From positions 496,001-560,000 of the forward strand of contig CBDCCY010000004.1 of assembly GCA_965215155.1 (NCBI GenBank): DNA of 64,000 bases, in the 5' to 3' direction. Shown here piece by piece: positions 41,708 through 50,763 of the stretch. The stretch comes from JAGWAJ01 sp965215155. Its GTDB lineage: Bacteria > Acidobacteriota > Vicinamibacteria > Vicinamibacterales > UBA8438. The stretch's first letter is position 1. The number at the start of each line of letters is the position of its first letter. The position numbers and the translations under genes are program-made. The notes beneath the pieces were generated by a model. The model made no database searches and had not been told where the DNA came from. It saw nothing but the letters and a program-made list of their open reading frames with translations.

Positions 41708-43459
41708 GTGCTCCGGACAGCATATTCGGCCGGCATCGTCGCCATCGGTCTGGCCGCCGCGTGCGGCGACGCCTCGCTGGCTCCCCTCTCGCCGGACGAC
41801 CCCGCCGCGGCCGCGGCCGACTCCCCGGCCGCGGCGACCGTGCCCCCGACGGTCGATGTGGTGTTCGCCGACGCCACGGCCGAGGCCGGCATCGGGTTCG
41901 TCCACGTCAGCGGGGCGGAGGGAGAGAAGTACCTCCCGGAGACGCTCGGTTCCGGTGCCCTGTTCCTCGACGTCGACGGCGACGGCTGGCAGGACATTTT
42001 CTTCGTCAACTCCACGCCGTGGCGGGCCGGCGACGCCTTCCCGGCGCTCTACCGGAACGACGGCGACGGCACGTTCACCGACGTCACCGCCGCCTCGGGT
42101 CTCCGGGTCGCGCTCTACGGGCTCGGGGGCGCCGCCGCCGACTACGACAACGACGGCAACGCCGACCTCTACGTCACCGCGCTCGGAGCGAACCGGCTGT
42201 TCCGGGGGCGCGGCGACGGGACGTTCGAGGACGTTACGGCGGCGGCCGGGGTCGGCGACGAGCGGTTCTCGACGAGCGCGCTCTGGTTCGACTACGACGC
42301 GGACGGCGCGCTCGACCTCTTCGTCGCCAACTACGTCGAGTGGACGCCCGAGACCGACATCTTCTGCACCCTGGACGGCGAGGCGAAGTCGTACTGCACC
42401 CCCGAGTCGTACACCGGCCAGCGGCCGACGCTGTACCGCAACCGGGGCGACGGGACCTTCGAGGACGTGACCGCGGCGGCCGGGCTCGACGTGCCGTCGT
42501 CGAAGGGCCTCGGCGTGGCCATGCTCGACTTCGATGGCGACGGCTGGCTGGATCTCTTCGTGGCCAACGACACGGAGCCGGATCAGCTGTTCCGGAACCG
42601 GGGCGACGGGACGTTCGAGGACGTCGGCCTGGTCGCCGGCGTCGCGTTCAGCGAGGGGGGCGTGGCTCGCGCCGGGATGGGCGTCGACGCGGCCGACTAT
42701 GACGGGTCCGGCCGGCCCAGCCTCGTGATCGGCAACTTCTCGAACGAGATGATCGCCCTCTACCACAACGAGGGGAACGGCCTCTTCATCGACGAGGCCC
42801 CGCGCTCGGAGGTCGGCAGCACGTCGCTCCTCACGCTGGCTTTCGCCTGCTTCTTCTTCGACTACGACCTCGACGGCCGCCCCGACATCTTCGCCGCCAA
42901 CGGCCACGTGGCGGACGACATCGAGCGGGTGCAGGCGCGCGTCACCTATGCGCAGCCGCCCCACCTGTTCCGCAACCTCGGGCGGGGCCGGTTCGAGGAC
43001 GTGGTCCCGAGCCTGGGGCCGGCCCTCGCCGAGCCGATGGTGGCCCGCGGGGCGGCGTACGCGGACATCGACCACGACGGCGACCTCGACATCCTCGTCA
43101 CCGTCAACAACGGGCCGGCGCGCCTGCTGCGGAACGACGGCGCGTCGACCAACAACGTGCTGCGGGTGCGCACGGTCGGCGTGACTTCGAACCGCGACGG
43201 GATCGGGGCCCGCGTCGATGTGACGCTGCCGGACGGCGGCGCGTCGTGGCAGCGTGTCAAGACCGGCTCCAGCTACGCCTCGCAGAGCGAGCTGGCGCTG
43301 ACCTTCGGTCTCGGCTCCGCGACTGCGGTCGAGGGCGTGCGGGTGACCTGGCCCGGCGGGCAGGTCGACACCCTGGGGCGGACGCGTGCGAACCAGCGCG
43401 TGACGATCCGCGAGGGCGAGGGGCTGATCGCATCCGAGCCGATCGGAGGTGAGCGTTGA
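41708..43459 (+). CDS. CRTAC1-like lipoprotein (FG-GAP/VCBS repeats with ASPIC/UnbV domain)
   Basis: 583 residues. The N-terminus ends in a lipobox (AIGLAAAC), so it is probably membrane-anchored. At least five FG-GAP/VCBS repeats with Asp-rich calcium loops follow (FLDVDGDGWQDIFF, DYDNDGNADLYVT, DYDADGALDLFVAN, DFDGDGWLDLFVAN, DYDLDGRPDIFAAN, DIDHDGDLDILVT), giving a beta propeller. The C-terminus is an ASPIC/UnbV domain (NRDGIGARVDVTLPDGG, VRVTWPGGQVDTLG). Such proteins are presumed extracellular binding or adhesion proteins. GTG start at 41708. The stop overlaps the ATG of a still larger relative (TGATG). Confidence 0.88.
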   Translation: MLRTAYSAGIVAIGLAAACGDASLAPLSPDDPAAAAADSPAAATVPPTVDVVFADATAEAGIGFVHVSGAEGEKYLPETLGSGALFLDVDGDGWQDIFFVNSTPWRAGDAFPALYRNDGDGTFTDVTAASGLRVALYGLGGAAADYDNDGNADLYVTALGANRLFRGRGDGTFEDVTAAAGVGDERFSTSALWFDYDADGALDLFVANYVEWTPETDIFCTLDGEAKSYCTPESYTGQRPTLYRNRGDGTFEDVTAAAGLDVPSSKGLGVAMLDFDGDGWLDLFVANDTEPDQLFRNRGDGTFEDVGLVAGVAFSEGGVARAGMGVDAADYDGSGRPSLVIGNFSNEMIALYHNEGNGLFIDEAPRSEVGSTSLLTLAFACFFFDYDLDGRPDIFAANGHVADDIERVQARVTYAQPPHLFRNLGRGRFEDVVPSLGPALAEPMVARGAAYADIDHDGDLDILVTVNNGPARLLRNDGASTNNVLRVRTVGVTSNRDGIGARVDVTLPDGGASWQRVKTGSSYASQSELALTFGLGSATAVEGVRVTWPGGQVDTLGRTRANQRVTIREGEGLIASEPIGGER

Positions 43460-46400
43460 TGAGGAGATCGTGGGTGGCGCTCGGTGCGTGGCGCCGCGGC
43501 GCGGGCGTGCTGGCCGTCCTCGGGGCACTGGGCTGCGCCGCGGACGGCCCGGATCCGCTCGCCCGGCGCGAGGCGGCGTACCGGGCCAACAACCGGGGCA
43601 TCGCGCGCCTGGAGCAGTTCGACTACCCCGCGGCCGCGGCCGCATTCCGCGACGCGCTGGCCATGGGCGGCCGCGGCGCGGGTCCGGATGCCGCCGGAGC
43701 TCCCGCCGACACCCTGCCGATCGCCCGCCTGAACCTCGCGCTGGCGCACTTCTACGACCAGGACCTCGAGGGCGCGGGCCGCGAGGCCGCGGCGGCGGCG
43801 GAGAGTCTGCCCGGGGCGTTGGAGCCGCCGTACCTGCTCGGACTGATCGCCCGCGCCGAGAACCGCCCCGACGATGCGCGCGAGTGGTTCGCGCAAGTGA
43901 TCGACCAGGATCCCGGCGACGTCGGAACGAACATCAACCTCGGGCAGATCGACCTGGAGACGCGCGACTACGCCGCGGCGATCCCGCGCCTGCGCCTCGC
44001 CGCGGACGCGGAGCCGTTCAACGTCACCGCGGTCTACAACCTGGGGCTGGCCCTCGCGCGCAGCGGCGAGACGGACGAGGGACGCGCGCTGCTGCAGCAG
44101 GCGCAGGCGCTGCGGTCGAGCGGCTACGCGGTCACCTACGGATCGGGCTACCTCGAGGAGGGCCGCTACGCGGAGGCGATCGCGTCCACGGGAGCGGAGC
44201 CGGAGCTCGTCGATGCCGCGTCGCCCACCGCCTCGTTCGCGGTTGCTCCGCTCGATCTCGTGCCGGCGCCGGCATCCGACGCACCCGCGCCGTTCGGCCG
44301 CCGCTTCGCGGTGTCGGAGCTCGATGCCGCAGGGGCCCGCGCCCTGGCCGCATCGCTCGGGGGCGGCGTCGCCGCGTTCGATGCGGACGGCGACGGCGAC
44401 CTCGACCTCCTCCGCGTGGCGCCCGAGGGCCAGCAGTTGCTGCGCAACGACGGCTCCGGCGCATGGACGGACGTGACGGAGGCGTCGGGCCTCGGCGCCG
44501 CGCCGCCGGACACGGTCGGCATCGGCGCGATCGCGGCCGACTTCGACAACAACCTGGCATCCGACCTGTTCGTGCTCCGCTACGGCGGCAGCAGCCTCTA
44601 CCGCAACGACGGAACGGGACGCTTCTCCGACATCACCGCCGCGGCCGGCCTCCCGGCCGACCCGACCCTGCCCGGCGCCGCGGCGTTCACCGACGTCGAC
44701 CACGACGGCGACGTCGACCTGCTCGTCGCCGGGCTGGCCGACCTCGCGGCGACGCGCGCGGCGGCCGACGCCCCGGTGCTCTTCCCGGACGAGTTCGCCC
44801 CGGCGCCGCTGCGCCTGCTGCGCAACAACCAGGACGGCACGTTTCAGGACATCACCGCCGAGGCCGGTCTTGCGTCGTCCGGCCGCGTCGTCGCGGTGGT
44901 GCCGACCGACTTCGACAACCGGCGGGACATCGACCTGCTGGTCGTCGACCACGACACCGGGCCGCGGCTCTACACCAACCTGCGCGACGGCACGTTCCGG
45001 GAAGTCGCCGGGGAGGTGGGGCTCGCCGGGGTCGCCGCCGCAGCGGGCGCGATCCGCGCCGCCGCGACCGGCGACGTGAACAAGGACGACTATCCGGACC
45101 TGGCCTTCGCCGGGGCGTCCGGGCTCGTCGTCGCCCTCAGCGACGGCCGGGGCCGGTTCACGGTGGCCCCCGGGCCGGAAGCGGCCGGCGCGGCGGCGGC
45201 GGGGCTGGTCGACTACGACAACGACGGCCTGCCCGACCTGTTCGCGTGGCTGTCCGACGGTCCCCGCCTGTTCCGCAACCTCGGGACCGGATGGACGGAC
45301 CGGACCGGGGCGGCCCTGTCCGCGGCGGCCGGCGCGGGGGCGGTGCGGTCGGGGCATGCCTTGACCGTGGCCGACCTGAACGGCGACGGCGCCAGCGACG
45401 TCGTGGCGGGCGCCGCCGGCGGGCTGTCGCTGCTCGGCAACAGCGGCGAGCCGGGCAACGCGTCGCTCCGGATGCGGATCACCGGCCTTGCCAGCAACCG
45501 CACCGGGGTGGGCGCGAAGGTCCAGGTGCGCGCGGGCAGCCTGCGGACGCGGCTCGAGACCTCGGCGGCGACGCCGTCCGTCGCGCCCGCCGACCTGGTG
45601 TTCGGCCTCGGCCCGCGCGAGGGGGCCGACGTGGTCCGGGTGCTCTGGCCGTCCGGGATACTGCAGGCGGAGACGGCCGCGGACGCCTCGGAGGACGCCG
45701 GCGGCGAGGCCGCGGCTCCGGCGGAGGCCCAGGCCCCGCCCGTGCTGCCGTCGCCGCTGGCCGTGCAGGAGCTCGACCGCAAGCCGTCGTCCTGCCCCAT
45801 CCTCTTCACGTGGGACGGCGAGCGGTTCACCTTCGTGACCGACTTCCTGGGCGGCGGCGAGATGGGCTACTGGCACGGGCCGGGGATCTACAACACGCCC
45901 GACCCCGTCGAGTACGTCCGGATCCGGGGCGACCAGCTTCGGCCTCGCGAGGGCGTTCTCGAGTTGCGGGTGACGAACGAGCTCGAGGAGGTGCTGTTCG
46001 TCGACCAGCTCGAGCTGCTGGCGCTGGCGCATCCGAGCGACGTCGAGGTCCATCCCAACGAGGGGATGCCGGCCACGCCCAAGCCGTACCGCCTCCACGC
46101 GGTGCGAGACGTCCGCCCGCCGCTGCGCGCCGTCGACGACGCGGGCGATGACGTCACGGAGCGCATCGCCAGGCTCGACGGACGCTACGCCGAGGGGTTC
46201 CCCCTCGCACCGTTCCGCGGCTACGCCAGGAAGCACACCCTGACGCTCGATCTGGGCCCGACGAGCGGCCCGACCACGCTGCTGCTGACCGGGTGGACCG
46301 ACTACGCGTTCTCGAGCGACAACGTGGCTGCCTACCAGGCGGGCCTGGCCCCGCTGATGCCCGTGCTCGAGGTGCGCCAGGCCGGCGGCGGGTGGCGTCC

Positions 46401-47064
46401 CGCCGCGGTCGACGTCGGGATCCCCGTCGGACGGCCGCAGACGATCGCGGTCGATCTCGGCGACGCCCTGCGCCCGGGGGAGCGGGAGGTACGGCTCACG
46501 ACGACCTTCCGGATCTACTGGGACCGCATCCGGGTTGCCGACGGCCTCTCTCCGGAGGCGGCGGGCGTGCGGACGACGCGCCTCCCGACGCGCAGCGCCG
46601 ATCTCCGCCACCGCGGCTTCTCCGCCGAGGTGCATGCCGACCACCCCGCGCCGCTGACCTACGACTACGCTCGCGTGTCGAAGGTGTCGCCGTGGAAGAC
46701 GATGGCCGGCCGCTACACCCGGGAGGGAGACGTGCAGGAACTGCTGGCCGACGCGGACGACATGTTCGTCATCGCCCGGGACGGCGACGAGCTGGCGCTC
46801 ACGTTCGACGCGTCGGAGCTCGAACCGCTACCGGAGGGCTGGACCCGGACGTACTTCCTGCGGGCTGACGGCTACAGCAAGGAGATGGACATCAACTCCG
46901 CGATCCCCGACACCGTCGAGCCGCTCCCGTTCCACGGCATGACCGGCTACCCCTACGGCGAGAGCGAGCGGTACCCCGACACCCCCGAGCACCGCAAGTA
47001 CCGCGAGAGCTACAACACGCGCGTGGTCGTGCGCTCGGTCCCGCTCCTCGAAGCTTCCCGCTAG
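43459..47064 (+). CDS. Giant TPR / FG-GAP / UnbV protein
   Basis: 1201 residues, probably a lipoprotein (VLAVLGALGC). Residues about 30-235 hold TPR-like repeats (NRGIARLEQFDYPAAAAAFR, NLALAHFYDQDLEGAGREAA, AVYNLGLALARSGETDEGRA). Residues 290-700 have FG-GAP/VCBS repeats (FDADGDGDLDLLRV, DVDHDGDVDLLVAG, DFDNRRDIDLLVVD, DYDNDGLPDLFAW, DLNGDGASDVVAG). An UnbV-like segment follows (SNRTGVGAKVQVRAG, VVRVLWPSGIL), then about 430 residues (CPILFTWDGERFTFVTDFLG, GEMGYWHGPGIYNTPDPVEY) of unnamed but well-formed sequence. The ATG at 43459 follows GGAGGT with 9-nt spacing and overlaps the previous stop. Function unknown; TPR plus propeller suggests a large secreted assembly. Confidence 0.87.
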   Translation: MRRSWVALGAWRRGAGVLAVLGALGCAADGPDPLARREAAYRANNRGIARLEQFDYPAAAAAFRDALAMGGRGAGPDAAGAPADTLPIARLNLALAHFYDQDLEGAGREAAAAAESLPGALEPPYLLGLIARAENRPDDAREWFAQVIDQDPGDVGTNINLGQIDLETRDYAAAIPRLRLAADAEPFNVTAVYNLGLALARSGETDEGRALLQQAQALRSSGYAVTYGSGYLEEGRYAEAIASTGAEPELVDAASPTASFAVAPLDLVPAPASDAPAPFGRRFAVSELDAAGARALAASLGGGVAAFDADGDGDLDLLRVAPEGQQLLRNDGSGAWTDVTEASGLGAAPPDTVGIGAIAADFDNNLASDLFVLRYGGSSLYRNDGTGRFSDITAAAGLPADPTLPGAAAFTDVDHDGDVDLLVAGLADLAATRAAADAPVLFPDEFAPAPLRLLRNNQDGTFQDITAEAGLASSGRVVAVVPTDFDNRRDIDLLVVDHDTGPRLYTNLRDGTFREVAGEVGLAGVAAAAGAIRAAATGDVNKDDYPDLAFAGASGLVVALSDGRGRFTVAPGPEAAGAAAAGLVDYDNDGLPDLFAWLSDGPRLFRNLGTGWTDRTGAALSAAAGAGAVRSGHALTVADLNGDGASDVVAGAAGGLSLLGNSGEPGNASLRMRITGLASNRTGVGAKVQVRAGSLRTRLETSAATPSVAPADLVFGLGPREGADVVRVLWPSGILQAETAADASEDAGGEAAAPAEAQAPPVLPSPLAVQELDRKPSSCPILFTWDGERFTFVTDFLGGGEMGYWHGPGIYNTPDPVEYVRIRGDQLRPREGVLELRVTNELEEVLFVDQLELLALAHPSDVEVHPNEGMPATPKPYRLHAVRDVRPPLRAVDDAGDDVTERIARLDGRYAEGFPLAPFRGYARKHTLTLDLGPTSGPTTLLLTGWTDYAFSSDNVAAYQAGLAPLMPVLEVRQAGGGWRPAAVDVGIPVGRPQTIAVDLGDALRPGEREVRLTTTFRIYWDRIRVADGLSPEAAGVRTTRLPTRSADLRHRGFSAEVHADHPAPLTYDYARVSKVSPWKTMAGRYTREGDVQELLADADDMFVIARDGDELALTFDASELEPLPEGWTRTYFLRADGYSKEMDINSAIPDTVEPLPFHGMTGYPYGESERYPDTPEHRKYRESYNTRVVVRSVPLLEASR

Positions 47065-47088
47065 CCACGCCGGCCGCCGAGCCAACCG

Positions 47089-48165
47089 ATGCCACACATC
47101 CGTTTCGCGGCCGCCGCCTGTCAGACCGACCTGGCCAATCCGCTCGACCGGTGCCAGATGCGGGCCAACACCGACCGCATGCTGGCGATGGTCGACGCCG
47201 CGGTGGCCGGCAGCGCCCCGTTCCTCCCCGTCAGACTGGTGGTCTTTCCCGAATTCGCCCATGCGGCACCGGTGTTCCCGACGGTCGAGGAGCTGCGCCG
47301 GCGGCTCGCCGTGCCGATTCCCAACGAGCACACCGAGCGGCTGACGGCGAAGGCGCGCGAGCACGACCTCTACATCCAGAGCGGGTCGATGCTGGAGGAG
47401 CACGAACGGTGGCCCGGCGTCGTGTTCAACACCACCTGCCTGATCGGCCCCGGCGGCATCCTCTCGACCTTCCGCAAGGTGAACACCTGGGTGCCCTACG
47501 AGGTGCACGCCAGCCCTCACGACCTGCCGGACTTCGACCTGCCGCTGTTCCCGGTGGCCGAGACGCCCCTCGGGCGCATCGGCTGCGCCATCTGCTACGA
47601 CTGGCTGTTCCCGGAGGCGCTGCGCCAGCTCACGGCCAACGGCGCGGAGATCCTGGTCCGGGTGTCCGCCTACATGGATCCGTGGGGAGCCACGGAGCCG
47701 ATGGCGTGGTGGACGGTCGTCAACCGCACCCGCGCCCTGGAGAACGTCGCGTACGTCGTCGCCGCGAACCAGGGCGCCAGCCTGCGCCACTATCCGCCGT
47801 ACTCGTGGCCCGGCGGCTCGCAGGTGGTCGACTTCGACGGCCGCATCCTGGCCGAGGCGTCGCCCGGGCCGGGCGAGCGGATCGTGGTGGCCCCCATCGA
47901 CGTGTCGGCGCTGCGCCACGAGCGCGCCACCCGCGTCGGGCACCACATGCCGGCACACCTGCGGACGGAGGCCTATCCGGTGTACCGCACCGCCGGCTAT
48001 CCGCCGCGCGAGCGCCCCGACGCTCCGCTGTCGTACGAGGAGAACGGCCGCCGGATTCAGGCCGCCAAGGACGACTTCGAGCGGCGCGGAAGCGCGGCCG
48101 CGGCGGCGGAGGCGGGATCGCCCGCGCGCCCGCGCTCCGGCGGCGACCCGGATGCCCGCGGCTGA
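47089..48165 (+). CDS. Carbon-nitrogen hydrolase (nitrilase superfamily)
   Basis: 358 residues. The catalytic triad is visible: Glu in LVVFPEFAHA, Lys in ILSTFRKVNTW, and Cys in RIGCAICYDWLFPEALRQL; the final domain has RALENVAYVVAANQG and SQVVDFDGRILAEAS. Such enzymes hydrolyse amides, carbamoyl compounds or nitriles; the substrate is not assignable. It starts 24 bp after the TPR/FG-GAP gene and overlaps the patatin-like gene by 14 bp. The last 50 residues are low complexity. Confidence 0.92.
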   Translation: MPHIRFAAAACQTDLANPLDRCQMRANTDRMLAMVDAAVAGSAPFLPVRLVVFPEFAHAAPVFPTVEELRRRLAVPIPNEHTERLTAKAREHDLYIQSGSMLEEHERWPGVVFNTTCLIGPGGILSTFRKVNTWVPYEVHASPHDLPDFDLPLFPVAETPLGRIGCAICYDWLFPEALRQLTANGAEILVRVSAYMDPWGATEPMAWWTVVNRTRALENVAYVVAANQGASLRHYPPYSWPGGSQVVDFDGRILAEASPGPGERIVVAPIDVSALRHERATRVGHHMPAHLRTEAYPVYRTAGYPPRERPDAPLSYEENGRRIQAAKDDFERRGSAAAAAEAGSPARPRSGGDPDARG

Positions 48166-49756
48166 GGGTGGCGGCGGAGAGCCCGCCGCGGATGCGCCGG
48201 CCGCCACGGCCCGCGTCTGGGTGAGCGACGGGCCGCGCTACCGGTTCCCGGAGCGCGATCCGGGGTTGCCCCGGTTGCCGGCCACCGGCATCTGCTTCTC
48301 CGGCGGCGGCACCCGCTCGCTGGCCGCGACGGCCGGCCAGTTGCGCGGCCTCACGGAAACCGGTCTGATCGCCGACGTCGGCCATCTCGCCTGCGTGTCG
48401 GGCGCCGCCTGGGCGGCCGTGCCCTACGCCTACCACGCGGGGGGCGCCCGCGACGATGCGGAGCTGCTCGGACCCGTGCTTCCGCCGGAGAAGGTCAGCC
48501 TGCGCGCGCTCGAAACGCTGCCCGAGACGCGCCTCGACCACCCGGCGACCGCGGGCTTCGAGCGTCACCTGACGGCGGCCATCGCGGACGCGGACCTGCC
48601 CCGAGACCGGGTCTGGACGCGCGCGGTCGGGGCGACGTACCTGGCGCCCTTCGGGCTCTTCGACCCCCGAGCACCGGCGTGGTTCACGTCGGACGCCGCC
48701 GCGGCGGCCGCGGTCAAGGCCGCCAACCCGCACCTGGCGGGGACGCCGTTCCATGCCGTGCACGGCGGCGCCTGGCGGCCGCACCTGGTGATCAACGCCT
48801 GTCTCGTCTGGCCGCGGCTGCCGGCCGGGGCGACCGGCGAGCGGCAGTGCGTCGGCTTCGAGTGCACCCCGTTCGGCGTCGGAGCACCGTGCCGCTCGAC
48901 GCTGCGCACGGCGTCCGGCGCGAGCTGTACGGTCGGCGGGGGGTACCTGGAGCCGTTCGCCTTCGGCTGCCCGGCTCCCGCGAGCGGCCCCGACGCGAGC
49001 GGGCGCGTGCGCGTCGTCCCGCTGCCCCGTCCGTTCACGCTCGCCGACGCGACGGCGGCGACGAGCGCGAGCGCCGCGCGTGCGGCGGCGCTTCCGTTCG
49101 TGCCGCGGACGCACCACTGGCCGCTGGGGGTGGACGACGGTCAGCCGGGGCGCGTCCACTCGTTTGCGGACGGCGGCGACATCGAGAACTTCGGGTTGAT
49201 CGCCCTGCTGCGTCGCCGGGTCGAGCGCATCGTCGTCTTCGTCAACACCCTGCACCCGCTCGGCGAGGAGGTCCGGCCCGAGGCTGAGCGCGGGCCGGTC
49301 GGCATCGACCCCTACATCCCCCCGCTGTTCGGCTACGCGACGCCCAAGTGCCCGCACAACCAGGTCTTCGCGCGGGCGGCGTTCGGCCGCGTAGCGGCGG
49401 CGCTGCGCGCCGCAAGGCGCCGCGGGCGGGGCGTGGTCGCCGCCACGCGGCTCGCGGTCCAACCGAACGCCTGGTGGGGAGTCGCCGGAGGCTGGGAGGT
49501 CGAGGTCTGCTGGGTCTACAACGAACGCGCGCCCGCCTGGGAAGCGCGCCTCGACGCGGAGATCCGGCGGGCGATCGAGGAAGGGCAGCCGCCCGACGCC
49601 ACCGGTCCGTTCGCCCGCTTCCCGTTCTACCGGACCGAGGGCCAGAACCCGGGCTGCCTGGTCCGCCTGACCGCCCCGCAGGTCAATCTGCTCGCCGACC
49701 TGAGCTGCTGGGTCGTGGTCGAGCACGCCGCGCTGCTGCGCGAGGTGCTCGGCTAG
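48152..49756 (+). CDS. Patatin/cytosolic phospholipase A2-like protein
   Basis: 534 residues. The oxyanion loop GICFSGGGTRSLAATAGQL precedes a nucleophile-elbow-like HLACVSGAAWAAVPY, where the usual GxSGG/GxSGS reads VSGAA, and the catalytic Asp is plausibly in FADGGDIENFGLIALLRRR, the D-G-G/A motif. This layout resembles animal and bacterial cPLA2-like hydrolases. No signal peptide or anchor is seen, so it is probably cytoplasmic or injected/secreted by another route. Overlaps the nitrilase end by 14 bp. The altered elbow leaves activity uncertain. A strong palindrome lies 56 bp after the stop. Confidence 0.8.
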   Translation: MPAAEGGGGEPAADAPAATARVWVSDGPRYRFPERDPGLPRLPATGICFSGGGTRSLAATAGQLRGLTETGLIADVGHLACVSGAAWAAVPYAYHAGGARDDAELLGPVLPPEKVSLRALETLPETRLDHPATAGFERHLTAAIADADLPRDRVWTRAVGATYLAPFGLFDPRAPAWFTSDAAAAAAVKAANPHLAGTPFHAVHGGAWRPHLVINACLVWPRLPAGATGERQCVGFECTPFGVGAPCRSTLRTASGASCTVGGGYLEPFAFGCPAPASGPDASGRVRVVPLPRPFTLADATAATSASAARAAALPFVPRTHHWPLGVDDGQPGRVHSFADGGDIENFGLIALLRRRVERIVVFVNTLHPLGEEVRPEAERGPVGIDPYIPPLFGYATPKCPHNQVFARAAFGRVAAALRAARRRGRGVVAATRLAVQPNAWWGVAGGWEVEVCWVYNERAPAWEARLDAEIRRAIEEGQPPDATGPFARFPFYRTEGQNPGCLVRLTAPQVNLLADLSCWVVVEHAALLREVLG

Positions 49757-49811
49757 CTAGCGCCGCCGAACCCGTCGTAGGCTCCGTGTTCGGCCCCAGC
49801 CCCACCGTCCC

Positions 49812-49863
49812 AGGAGCTTGCACCGCAGCGCTCACGCCGTTGCGTTCTGCGGCGCAAGCTCCT
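49812..49863. repeat. Extragenic palindrome, variant B, likely bidirectional terminator
   Basis: AGGAGCTTGCACCGCAG (49812-49828) and CTGCGGCGCAAGCTCCT (49847-49863), 16 of 17 paired. It lies between convergent genes; its edge supplies the TAG stop of the minus-strand gene ending at 49862. Confidence 0.75.
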
Positions 49864-50683
49864 AAGGCGACTGTTCGAGGAGCTCGTGGTTGTTCCAGCG
49901 GCGGATATCGGCGCGCCGCCGGCGGCTGAGGAGGACCCGCACGTCCGAGTACGTCTCCAACTGGAGGTAGCCCCAGAGGTCGCCGAGCACGGGCCCTCGG
50001 TCCAGCGAGCCACGCGCTTGCATGATGTTGCCCAGGATCCCCCACCACAGGCGGACCCGGTCGATCAGCTCGAACTCGACGCGGGCGGCCTCGTAGGTCT
50101 CCTTGTCGATCCAGATCTGTCCGCGGGCCTTGTTCAGGGCGTGGTCGATGCGGCGTCGGACGGGGAGGCGGCCGGGGCGCGGCTCGAACGAGATCCGGTA
50201 GCTGGGCCGGCCTCGAAACACCTCCTCGGCTTCGAACGTGACGTCGTATCGCGCGATCAGCTCCTCGTCGAAGACGATCTCGTCGTCGTCCGGCTCGTCT
50301 TCCTCATCCGCGTCCTCGAGGGCTCGGCGGCGGGCCTCGCGGAAGTCGTCCTCGCGCCGGCGCTCGTCTTCCTGCTCCCGGGCGTTGAGCGGCCGGCCGT
50401 CGACGGTCAGGCGGCGTTCGTAACGCGCCCCGTCGAGGGGGACGACCTCGTAGTCGCCCCTGCTCACTTCCTCGACCCGGCCGTCGCCGCCGTAGCGCCG
50501 CACCTCGCGCGTCATCAGGCTGCGGTACCGGAGCTCGACGCCCTCCTCGACGTTGCGGGCGGCGCGCTCGAGCGCCTCGAGGACGATGGCGCGGGCGTCC
50601 ACGTCCGGGGCCGGCGTCCCGGCGGCCGCCGCCGGGAGGCACGTGGCGCAGAGGAGTGCGGCCGCCGACAGCGCTGCTCGCAT
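49862..50683 (-). CDS. Exported LolA-like (outer-membrane lipoprotein-sorting fold) hypothetical protein
   Basis: 273 residues, signal peptide (RAALSAAALLCATCLPAAAA). Body: NVEEGVELRYRSLMTREVRR, RGDYEVVPLDGARYERRLTV, an acidic/basic stretch (REDDFREARRRALEDADEED), FRGRPSYRISFEPRPGRLPV, and IWIDKETYEAARVEFELIDR, which has the DxxTxxxxRxE look of LolA/RseB-type folds. Probably periplasmic. The stop codon comes from the adjacent palindrome. A DUF4097 lipoprotein is encoded 80 bp upstream on the same strand, so they may form one unit. The role is not known. Confidence 0.72.
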   Translation of the reverse strand: MRAALSAAALLCATCLPAAAAGTPAPDVDARAIVLEALERAARNVEEGVELRYRSLMTREVRRYGGDGRVEEVSRGDYEVVPLDGARYERRLTVDGRPLNAREQEDERRREDDFREARRRALEDADEEDEPDDDEIVFDEELIARYDVTFEAEEVFRGRPSYRISFEPRPGRLPVRRRIDHALNKARGQIWIDKETYEAARVEFELIDRVRLWWGILGNIMQARGSLDRGPVLGDLWGYLQLETYSDVRVLLSRRRRADIRRWNNHELLEQSP

Positions 50684-50763
50684 GCGCCCATTGTGCCCGA
50701 AGCGCCGGCCGAAACGCGAGAAGACGCCCGCCCCGCCGGCGCCCGTCCCGGCCGCGATGCGCC

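Noticed and set aside
38681..43645. 1654-codon minus-strand open frame opposite rpoD, the exonuclease and the FG-GAP gene
   Set aside because: Arg/Pro/His-rich translation with no domain, lying across three well-supported genes on the other strand; a GC-bias shadow.
43273..46644. 1123-codon minus-strand frame
   Set aside because: Shadow of the TPR/FG-GAP gene; no start signal or recognisable domain.
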